This document shows positions 57,331 through 64,000 of a DNA stretch of 64,000 bases, in pieces. The DNA is from FLUQ01 sp031550605 (lineage in GTDB: Bacteria > Desulfobacterota > Desulfovibrionia > Desulfovibrionales > Desulfovibrionaceae). The stretch covers positions 1 through 64,000 of the forward strand of contig JAVBOK010000030.1 of NCBI GenBank assembly GCA_031550605.1, given 5' to 3'. Each line of letters begins with the position of its first letter. The first letter of the stretch is position 1. Position numbers and translations under genes: made by a program. The notes beneath the pieces were generated by a model. The model was not told where the DNA came from and did no database searches. It saw nothing but the letters and a program-made list of their open reading frames with translations.

Positions 57331-60057
57331 ATGCAAGCCGCCGCCAAAACGCGACCTTCGACCATTATCACTTCTCACAGCAACGCGGATTACGACGCGC
57401 TGGCGGCCATGGTCGCCGCGGGCAAGCTGTATCCGGGCGCGGCTCTGGTCGCGCCGGTGGTGCAGGAACGGCAGGACCCGCACTATTTCACGGACAGCAT
57501 CGCGTATCTTTTCAATCTGCGCCAGCCCAGGGACATCGACTTTTCCGGCGTGACCACTCTGGTCGTGGTGGACACCCGGCAAAAATCGCGCATCCCCCAA
57601 GTGGAACCGGTTCTTGCCAATCCCGGTCTGACCATCCATCTGTATGACCACCATCCGGACTCCGAGGACGATCTGGCCGGAGAAATCTGCGTGGTCAGGC
57701 CCTGGGGATCCTCTACCGCCATTCTGACCCACATGCTGCGGGAAAACAACATCATTCCCTCCGCCGACGAAGCGACCATGCTGGGCCTGGGCATTTATGA
57801 GGACACGGGGTCCTTCACTTTTGACTCCACCACGGAACACGATCTGTCCGCCGCGGCCTGGCTGCGCGAACAAAAGATGGATGTGAACATCATCAGCGAA
57901 CTGGTCAGCCGGGACCTGACCCGCAACCAGCTTGACGCGCTGAACACCTTGCTTGAATCCGCGACCACCCACGACATCAAGGGCATTCCCGTGGTCATCG
58001 CCCAGGCCTCGCTGGATTCGTTTCTCGGTGATTTCGCCGTGCTGGCCCATAAAATGCTGGAGATGGAGCGGCTGAAAGTGCTTTTTGCCATCGCCCGCAT
58101 GGGCGATCGCGTGCAGGTCGTGGCCAGAAGCCGGCAACCGGAAGTGGACGTGGGCAAAATATGCTCTTCCCTGGGCGGCGGCGGACACGGCTACGCGGCT
58201 TCCGCTTCGGTCAAGAACAAAACCCTGAACGAAGTCAAGGCGGAGTTGCTGGCCCTGCTGCTTTCCTCGGTCAATCCGCAGATCACCGTGGGCGAGCATA
58301 TGACCAGCCCGGCCAAAACCGTGGATGATGATGCCACCATCTCCCAGGCGGAAGAGATCATGACCCGGTACGGGCTTAAGGCCGTGCCCGTGGTCACTGC
58401 CGGCACACGGCGCTGCGTGGGGTATCTGGAACAGCAGACTGCGGCGCGGGCCATGGCGCACGGGCTGGGACACCTTCCGGTCACGGAATACATGCAGCGC
58501 GGCGTTCTGACCCTTACATCCGATTCCACACTGTTCCCGGCCGTGGATATCATCCTGACCCAGCGCCAGCGCCTGGTGCCGGTGATCGGCAACGGCGATG
58601 TGGTCGGGGTGTTGACCCGCACCGACATCATGCGGCTGCTGGTGGAGGACAATGCCCTGCGCATTCCCGAAGGCGATCCCCTGACCGCGCCGCTGCGGGA
58701 AAAAAGCATCCGCGCTTATATGGAAGAACGCCTGCCCGTTGACTATGTGCAACTGCTCCGGCTGGCGGGCAGACTCGGCGACGGTCTGGGGTACGCGGTG
58801 TACGCCGTGGGCGGTTTCGTGCGCGATCTTCTGCTGCTGCGGGCCAATTTCGACATCGACCTCAGTGTGGAAGGCGACGGCATCGCTTTTGCCAGATCCC
58901 TTGCCGAAAAACTCGGCGGCCGGATGCGGCCCCACCCCAAATTCAAAACCGCCGTGGTGCTCTTCGACAGCGCTGACGGCGAAAAACGACGCATCGACGT
59001 GGCCACGGCCCGCTTGGAATACTACGAACACCCCGGCGCGCTGCCCACAGTGGAGCTTTCATCCATCAAAATGGACCTGTTCCGCCGTGACTTCACCATC
59101 AACGCCCTAGCCGTGCAGTTGAACGAACACCGTTTCGGCATGCTGGTCGACCCTTTCGGGGCGCAACGCGACATGAAGGAAAAAACTCTCAATATCCTGC
59201 ATTCGCTGAGTTTTATTGAAGATCCCACCCGCATGCTGCGGGCAATCCGTTTTGAGACGCGTTTTGTCTTCCGCCTGGGCGCGCAGACCGAACGGCTGAT
59301 CAAAAACGCCCTGCAACTGGATATGCTGGCGAAACTTTCCGGACCCCGCGTGTTTAACGAACTGCGACACATTTTCGATGAAAAGGATGTGGTGGATTGC
59401 CTTACGCGCATGGAGCAGTTTGATCTTTTGCGGGCCATCCATCCCCTGCTCAAGCTCAATCCTCCCAAAACGGCTCTGCTCAAAGAAATGGAAGCGGTTC
59501 TGTCCTGGTACCGCCGGCTGTATATCGGCAAGGAAGCCCAGACCTGGATCCCCTATCTTATGCTGCTGTGCCGCAACGGCAAGCATCCTGACGTTGCGGG
59601 GGTCCTGGACCGGCTGGGCTTTACCGCGCGCATGCGCGCGGATTTTCTGCGCCTGCGTGAAAACGCGCGGCAGGTCCAGAGGAAGCTGCCCCGCTGGAAG
59701 ACGGAAGACGGCAGCATGAGCGGTCTGTTCGCCCTGCTTTCCTATCTGCCGGTTGAGGGAATTCTGCTGCTGATGACCCTGAACAGCGATTCGGACCTCA
59801 ACAAGGATCTCTCCCATTTTCTGACCCGGCTGCATCTGGAAAAACCCGACATTACCGGAGAGGACCTCAAGGAACTGGGCGAAGCCCCCGGCCCCTCCTA
59901 TGGGCATATCCTCGACCGGGTGCTGGCTGAAAAGCTGGACGGCAAGGTAAAGACCAGGAACGAACAACGCGAACTGGCCGCGCGCATCATCGCGGAACTG
60001 CACGAAGGGTCCGCCGCGCCCTATGCCCTGAAAGAAACGCTGGCCGGGCGCACATGA
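57331..60057 (+). CDS. DHH phosphoesterase-CBS-CBS-tRNA nucleotidyltransferase fusion (A-adding type)
   Basis: A 908-residue protein. Order: a DHH/DHHA1 phosphoesterase domain (about 1-305, with S-N-A-D-Y-D-A, D-T-R, D-H-H-P-D and G-G-G-H-G), two CBS domains (about 315-430, probably nucleotide-sensing), then a class II nucleotidyltransferase (about 470-700) with G-G-F-V-R-D-L-L-L and F-D-I-D-L-S metal site, R-R-D-F-T-I-N-A and R-M-L-R-A-I-R-F, and a helical tail. Fusions of this layout are the A-adding (or poly(A) polymerase-like) enzymes of bacteria that split CCA addition. AGGGA precedes ATG 57331. The frame is open upstream to 56044, but that part is antisense to the glycosyltransferase. 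Confidence 0.88.
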   Translation: MQAAAKTRPSTIITSHSNADYDALAAMVAAGKLYPGAALVAPVVQERQDPHYFTDSIAYLFNLRQPRDIDFSGVTTLVVVDTRQKSRIPQVEPVLANPGLTIHLYDHHPDSEDDLAGEICVVRPWGSSTAILTHMLRENNIIPSADEATMLGLGIYEDTGSFTFDSTTEHDLSAAAWLREQKMDVNIISELVSRDLTRNQLDALNTLLESATTHDIKGIPVVIAQASLDSFLGDFAVLAHKMLEMERLKVLFAIARMGDRVQVVARSRQPEVDVGKICSSLGGGGHGYAASASVKNKTLNEVKAELLALLLSSVNPQITVGEHMTSPAKTVDDDATISQAEEIMTRYGLKAVPVVTAGTRRCVGYLEQQTAARAMAHGLGHLPVTEYMQRGVLTLTSDSTLFPAVDIILTQRQRLVPVIGNGDVVGVLTRTDIMRLLVEDNALRIPEGDPLTAPLREKSIRAYMEERLPVDYVQLLRLAGRLGDGLGYAVYAVGGFVRDLLLLRANFDIDLSVEGDGIAFARSLAEKLGGRMRPHPKFKTAVVLFDSADGEKRRIDVATARLEYYEHPGALPTVELSSIKMDLFRRDFTINALAVQLNEHRFGMLVDPFGAQRDMKEKTLNILHSLSFIEDPTRMLRAIRFETRFVFRLGAQTERLIKNALQLDMLAKLSGPRVFNELRHIFDEKDVVDCLTRMEQFDLLRAIHPLLKLNPPKTALLKEMEAVLSWYRRLYIGKEAQTWIPYLMLLCRNGKHPDVAGVLDRLGFTARMRADFLRLRENARQVQRKLPRWKTEDGSMSGLFALLSYLPVEGILLLMTLNSDSDLNKDLSHFLTRLHLEKPDITGEDLKELGEAPGPSYGHILDRVLAEKLDGKVKTRNEQRELAARIIAELHEGSAAPYALKETLAGRT

Positions 60058-60249
60058 CGCCTTTGCCCCGGTGGCGGAGCAGCCCGCGCGTCAGCGACGC
60101 GGATTGATACGTCCGTTTCAGCCCGGCGGATCATCGGGCCAAAATGAGCCGCGACCCCGGCGCTTCCTCTTGCTCTCGCCGCTCTGGCGGTGTAAACAAG
60201 GTAAGCGGCGCCCCATGACGGATTCCGCACAACGGAGGAAACAAACCGC

Positions 60250-60738
60250 ATGGACACCCTGTGGGCACCCTGGCGCATGGAATATATTCTCGGCCCCAAA
60301 CCCGGAGAATGCATTTTCTGCCTGCCCGAATCGCGGGAAGAGGACGAGAGGCGTCTTGTCCTGTACAGGGGGGAACGCGCTTTCGTGATCATGAATAAAT
60401 ACCCCTACAACACGGGACATCTTTTGGTCGCCCCTCGGCGGCACGTTATGGAGTACTGCGATCTGCGGCCTGAAGAATACACGGAATTATTCACGCTCAG
60501 TCAGACCTGCGTGGCTGTCCTGCGTGAAGTTTCCCGGCCCGAGGGCTTCAATCTGGGATTCAACCTGGGCGGCGCGGCCGGGGCGGGCATCAAGGAACAT
60601 CTGCATTTTCACGTCGTGCCCCGCTGGAACGGCGATTCTTCGTTTATGGCGGTTCTGGGCGAAGTTCGCACGGTACCGGAACATTTGACGGCAACGTATA
60701 CGAAACTGAAACCTTTTTTTGACAGCCTTACCCGTTAG
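60250..60738 (+). CDS. HIT-family nucleotide hydrolase
   Basis: A 162-residue protein of the histidine-triad superfamily with the motif H-L-H-F-H-V-V-P-R-W at about residues 117-126 and an N-terminal C-x-x-C (C-I-F-C) that may bind zinc. It resembles AP4A hydrolase/phosphorylase-type HIT proteins. GGAGGAAA precedes ATG 60250. Nothing recognisable lies in the 190 bases upstream. The substrate is unknown. Confidence 0.9.
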   Translation: MDTLWAPWRMEYILGPKPGECIFCLPESREEDERRLVLYRGERAFVIMNKYPYNTGHLLVAPRRHVMEYCDLRPEEYTELFTLSQTCVAVLREVSRPEGFNLGFNLGGAAGAGIKEHLHFHVVPRWNGDSSFMAVLGEVRTVPEHLTATYTKLKPFFDSLTR

Positions 60739-60747
60739 GAGGCTTCC

Positions 60748-61119
60748 ATGCGTTTTCTGAAGGCATTGTGGCTGGCCGTGTTTTTCTTTTTCTCCCTCAT
60801 TTTCTTCATTCAGAATAGTGAGGCTCTGGGACACAAGCTGAGTCTCAAGATGGACTTTTACTATTTCAACTACGTATGGTCCAATACCGCGGTGCCGTTT
60901 TACTTTGTGATCATGGTGGGTTTTTTCGCCGGCGCACTGCTTATTCTGGGATATTTGCTGCTTGACCAGTTGCGCACCAAAAGCGATTTGCGCCGCTGCC
61001 GCAAGCAGGTGCGCGTCCTTGATCGCGAACTGAAGAAACTGCGGGAAATCCCTCTGCAGGAAACAACGCCGCTGATCGAAGTAGGAACCAACGAAAACGG
61101 CATTTCGCAGCCCAAATAG
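60748..61119 (+). CDS. lapA: LapA-family (DUF1049) membrane protein
   Basis: A 123-residue protein with two membrane helices (about 4-22 and 46-68) and a cytoplasmic coiled-coil tail (L-R-R-C-R-K-Q-V-R-V-L-D-R-E-L-K-K-L). This matches LapA, which with LapB regulates LPS synthesis (LpxC turnover) in E. coli. TTAGGAGG precedes the start, and the LapB-like gene follows after 40 bases. Confidence 0.82.
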   Translation: MRFLKALWLAVFFFFSLIFFIQNSEALGHKLSLKMDFYYFNYVWSNTAVPFYFVIMVGFFAGALLILGYLLLDQLRTKSDLRRCRKQVRVLDRELKKLREIPLQETTPLIEVGTNENGISQPK

Positions 61120-61159
61120 CCGGCCGGTCCGCCGGCCGCCGTTACAACGAGGAGGGCCT

Positions 61160-62284
61160 ATGGCTTTTTTCGGTTCGCTCCGCCGCCTCTTCGGCAAATC
61201 CGTCCCGCTGCCTCTGCCGGGCGAAGGCGAAATGCCCGCCAGCCGCGATACGCTGTCGGTCATCCATGATTTGTCGCGCGTGGTGCGTAACGACCCGGAA
61301 GCCGTGGACATCTATCTGGCGCTTGGCAATTTGTTTCGGGCTCAGGGGGATATCGAACGGGCGGTGCTGATTCGCGAAAGGCTCAACGCCCGTCACGGTC
61401 TGAACGTCCGCTTCAAGGCCCGGTCATATTTTGAACTGGGACAGGATTACCACCGGGCCGGGGTCGTGGACCGATCTCTGGCCGCCTTTACCCAAGCGGC
61501 GAAACTGGGATACCCCGAAGACGCGGTAACCAACCAGCTGGCCAATCTTTTTGCCGACGCCGGGGATTTTGAACGGGCCGCGGAAGAATTCGGCCGCCTG
61601 GGGCATCCCCTGGCCGAAGCGCATTACATGGTGCGCTGGGCCGAGGACATGGCCGCGACCGGCAACGACGCCAAAGCCGCACGCCTGGTGAAAAAGGCCC
61701 TTGGTGTCTACTCCGCGTCCATAGAGGCATGGTGCGCGCTGATCACCATGACCGCCCTGGCCGAACAGTGGCGCAAGACGGCTTCTCTTCTGGAACGGGG
61801 CCTGTCCCGCGTCGCCCCGGCCTTGCGCTTCGCCCTGCTTGAAGCCCTGCTTGAAGCAGGGACCAGAATCCAGGGCCAGGGCAAAGGCTCGCCCGACGCT
61901 TCCGACGGTTTCGCCGCATCCCTCTGCAACGCGGTGGTCCCCGTGCTGGAACGGCAGGAAGCGCACCTGCTGACCCACTATTACGGCGCGCTGTTCCTCA
62001 AGCGCAAAGAGGACATCGACGGGGCCAACGTCTGGCTGGCCAAGGCCCTGGTGATGCAGCCCGATTTCTGGGCCGCCCGGCTTGAGCTTTTGTCCCTTTC
62101 CGCCCGGAAGAACGAACTGCCGCCGGTCATCGAGATGCAACTTGTGTATTTCGCCGAGCAGATGCGGCACATCAAGCGTTTTGTCTGCACCACTTGCGGC
62201 CTGCGCCAGGATGGAATTTTCTATCGCTGCCCCCGTTGCGGCAGCTGGCATTCCGTATCATTCCGTTTGAGCCTTCAGGAATAG
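61160..62284 (+). CDS. lapB: TPR protein with C-terminal rubredoxin-like zinc ribbon, LapB-like
   Basis: A 374-residue protein with TPR repeats along most of its length (I-Y-L-A-L-G-N-L-F-R-A-Q-G-D-I-E-R-A and others) and a C-terminal metal ribbon C-T-T-C-G-L-R ... C-P-R-C-G-S-W, the hallmark of LapB. Unlike E. coli LapB, a strong N-terminal membrane helix is not obvious: the N-terminus is only weakly hydrophobic (M-A-F-F-G-S-L-R-R-L-F). In E. coli LapB brings LpxC to FtsH and so limits LPS; the lapA neighbour supports this role here. GAGGAGGG precedes the start. Confidence 0.82.
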   Translation: MAFFGSLRRLFGKSVPLPLPGEGEMPASRDTLSVIHDLSRVVRNDPEAVDIYLALGNLFRAQGDIERAVLIRERLNARHGLNVRFKARSYFELGQDYHRAGVVDRSLAAFTQAAKLGYPEDAVTNQLANLFADAGDFERAAEEFGRLGHPLAEAHYMVRWAEDMAATGNDAKAARLVKKALGVYSASIEAWCALITMTALAEQWRKTASLLERGLSRVAPALRFALLEALLEAGTRIQGQGKGSPDASDGFAASLCNAVVPVLERQEAHLLTHYYGALFLKRKEDIDGANVWLAKALVMQPDFWAARLELLSLSARKNELPPVIEMQLVYFAEQMRHIKRFVCTTCGLRQDGIFYRCPRCGSWHSVSFRLSLQE

Positions 62285-62293
62285 CCGCGCCGT

Positions 62294-64000
62294 ATGAGTT
62301 CCGTTCCCGGCAAACTGACGCCCATGTTCGAGCAATATCTGCGTATCAAGGAAGAATACGCGGACTGTTTGCTGTTTTACCGCATGGGCGACTTTTACGA
62401 ACTGTTTTTTTCGGACGCGGAAACAGCGGCCAGAGAACTGCAGATCGCGCTTACATCCCGCACCCCCGGCCAGGAAAACCCCGTGCCCATGTGCGGGGTG
62501 CCGCACCACTCCGTTGAAAGCTATCTGGCCCAGTTGCTGGACAAAGGGTACAAGATCGCAGTCTGCGACCAAATTGAAGACCCAAAGACCGCCAAAGGCC
62601 TGGTCAAGCGCGCCGTAACCAGGGTGCTGACCCCGGCCACGGTGGTGGAAGACATGGGACTGGACGCCACGGGGCACAATTACCTTGGCGCGCTGTACTG
62701 GAACGCGGAAGAAGGCTGCGGCGGCTTTGCCTGGGCGGATTATTCCACCGGTGAATGGTCGGGGCTGTACAGCAAACGGGAAACGGACCTGTGGCAGTGG
62801 GTGCTGAAACTGGCCCCGCGTGAACTGCTGGTGCCCGACTTGCCGGAAGAGGTATTCCGCCTGCCTGACGGGGTGCGTATGGGCGGCGTCCAGCCTGTAC
62901 GTGTGCCCGCGCGGGCCTTTTTCGACCGCAAGGGGGCGGAAGAAAAAATACTGGCCGCGCAGAACGTGGCGGAACTGGGCGCCTTGGGCTTGAACGGCAA
63001 GGAAGAGCTGGTCCGCGCCTGCGGGGCGCTGCTCTCCTATCTGATCCAGACCCAGAAGCACGACATCGCGCACCTGTCGCCCTTTGTGCCTCTGTCTTTG
63101 GGCCGCCATCTGGTCATTGACGAGATCAGCGAACGCAATCTGGAAATATTCCGCCGCCTGGACGGCCGAAAAGGCCCGGGCACTCTGCGCCATGTGTTGG
63201 ACCACACTGTCACCCCCATGGGCGGGCGCATGCTGGAAGAGCGCCTGCGCCACCCCTGGCGGGAGACGGCCCCCATTCTTGAAACCCAGGGGGCCGTGGC
63301 CTGTCTTGTTGCCAACGCTCCTGTCCGCGATGCGCTGCGGGCTGCTCTGGACGCGGTCTATGATCTGGAACGCCTGTCCACCCGCATCTGCGTAAACCGC
63401 GCATCCCCCAAGGATTTCGCGGCGCTGCGCCAGAGTCTTTCCGCCCTCCCCTCCGTGCGGCAGGCCTTGACCATGCCGGCGGAACAGGGCGCGTACCCCA
63501 CGGCCGACGACGATTCCGGCCGTTCGCTCCCCAAAGCCATGGCCGCGATTCTGGCTCGATGGGACGATCTGGCCGATTACGCGGAATTGCTTACCCGTGC
63601 CCTGGCCGATTCTCCGCCGCATCTGGTGACCGAAGGCGGGTTGTTCCGGCCGGGTTTTCATCCGGGACTGGACGAACTGCTGGATCTGGCCGAGCACGGG
63701 GAACAGAAGCTGCAGGAATTGCTGGCCCGCGAACAGCGGGAAACCGGCGTTGCCAAGCTGAGGCTGGGCTTCAACCGGGTCTTCGGCTATTATTTCGAGT
63801 TGTCGCGCGCGGCGAACCAGGATCTGCCCGAACGTTTCACCCGCCGCCAGACCCTGGCCAACGCCGAGCGTCTGGTCACTCCGGACTTGAAGGAACTGGA
63901 AGAAAAACTGCTGTCCGCTTCCGACAGGCGCAAAAGTCTGGAATACGCCTTGTTTCAGGAATTGCGCGACAACGTGGCCAGGGCCAGACCCAGAATATTG
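62294..64000 (+). CDS. mutS: DNA mismatch repair protein MutS (5' part; runs off the window)
   Basis: The first 569 residues are present. The mismatch-binding domain has the G-D-F-Y-E-L-F motif (Phe and Glu contact the mismatch), followed by C-G-V-P-H-H and the connector and lever domains. The ATPase domain is beyond the window. The start ATG 62294 lies nine bases after lapB with only a weak ribosome-binding site, so coupled translation is likely. Confidence 0.95.
   Translation, partial: MSSVPGKLTPMFEQYLRIKEEYADCLLFYRMGDFYELFFSDAETAARELQIALTSRTPGQENPVPMCGVPHHSVESYLAQLLDKGYKIAVCDQIEDPKTAKGLVKRAVTRVLTPATVVEDMGLDATGHNYLGALYWNAEEGCGGFAWADYSTGEWSGLYSKRETDLWQWVLKLAPRELLVPDLPEEVFRLPDGVRMGGVQPVRVPARAFFDRKGAEEKILAAQNVAELGALGLNGKEELVRACGALLSYLIQTQKHDIAHLSPFVPLSLGRHLVIDEISERNLEIFRRLDGRKGPGTLRHVLDHTVTPMGGRMLEERLRHPWRETAPILETQGAVACLVANAPVRDALRAALDAVYDLERLSTRICVNRASPKDFAALRQSLSALPSVRQALTMPAEQGAYPTADDDSGRSLPKAMAAILARWDDLADYAELLTRALADSPPHLVTEGGLFRPGFHPGLDELLDLAEHGEQKLQELLAREQRETGVAKLRLGFNRVFGYYFELSRAANQDLPERFTRRQTLANAERLVTPDLKELEEKLLSASDRRKSLEYALFQELRDNVARARPRIL

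Noticed and set aside
57265..59031. Long minus-strand open frame continuing upstream of the glycosyltransferase
   Set aside because: It is antisense to the DHH-CBS-nucleotidyltransferase gene and shows no family similarity; the true start is the ATG at 57264 before the GT2 motif.
1..64000. CRISPR arrays, rRNA genes, complete prophage or defence islands
   Set aside because: No regularly spaced repeats, rRNA-like sequence or phage structural genes were seen; gene content is core metabolism and envelope biogenesis.

Overview
The window looks like chromosomal DNA of a Gram-negative, GC-rich, anaerobic delta-type proteobacterium, most probably of the Desulfovibrionaceae. This is an inference. It rests on the gene order kdsA-kdsC-lptC-lptA-lptB-rpoN-hpf-ptsN-rapZ followed by mannose-family PTS genes, on the ferredoxin-tailed aldo/keto reductase, on the membrane pyrophosphatase, and on the housekeeping gene order. 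Nearly the whole window is dense core genome. Mobile DNA is visible only at the left edge.

Layout. 1-376: 3' end of an IS3-type transposase plus an unexplained 18-bp perfect inverted repeat, lying just downstream of a tRNA-Met(CAT) gene. 568-4100: a small unknown protein, the LPS-export permeases lptF and lptG, and a quinone-oxidoreductase-like protein. 4366-4554: an orphan promoter / mini-ORF / terminator unit. 4608-6362: engB, and divergently aroQ and efp. 6563-12060: an aldo/keto reductase divergent from a short-chain fatty acid operon (AtoE-type permease, thiolase, two-subunit CoA-transferase). That operon has a near-consensus sigma-54 promoter and three copies of the palindrome GTCTC-N6-GAGAC upstream. 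12262-15535: ftsK and lolA. 15743-21265: an rRNA pseudouridine synthase, then a lipid A operon (MsbA-like exporter, DUF374 acyltransferase, two tandem LpxL/HtrB paralogues). 21319-23311 (minus strand): an unknown zinc-site protein, a secreted SagB-like nitroreductase and purQ. 23495-33832: a long run from pyrG through KDO synthesis, LPS transport, rpoN, hpf and the nitrogen-type/mannose-type PTS. The PTS IIC gene is broken at a run of nine T. 33844-36565 (minus strand): a GtrA / methyltransferase / GtrII glycan-modification set. 36780-40582: a proton-pumping pyrophosphatase and a dicarboxylate symporter. 40663-48078: a CCA-type nucleotidyltransferase, birA, an M23 peptidase, pcm, a Mrp-type ATPase, pgsA and an FtsB-like protein with a TPR protein. 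48092-52384: a lipoprotein, fbp, tsaD, trxA and bamD. 52496-54800 (minus strand): small membrane proteins, an Asp/Glu racemase and folK. 55069-64000: a Xer recombinase, a glycosyltransferase, a DHH-CBS-nucleotidyltransferase fusion, a HIT protein, lapA/lapB and the start of mutS.

The dominant theme is the outer membrane. The window encodes LptF, LptG, LptC, LptA and LptB, KdsA and KdsC, an MsbA-like flippase, late lipid A acyltransferases, LapA/LapB-like proteins, LolA, BamD and an O-antigen modification cassette. A second theme is sigma-54 control: rpoN, its usual PTS neighbours and a strong sigma-54 promoter occur together, but no sigma-54 activator gene is in the window. Nothing here is clearly a new defence or mobile system. 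The most interesting signals are the sigma-54/upstream-palindrome architecture at 7849-8112, the T9 frameshift in the PTS IIC gene, the orphan transcript at 4366-4554, and the pairing of two CCA-type nucleotidyltransferases.
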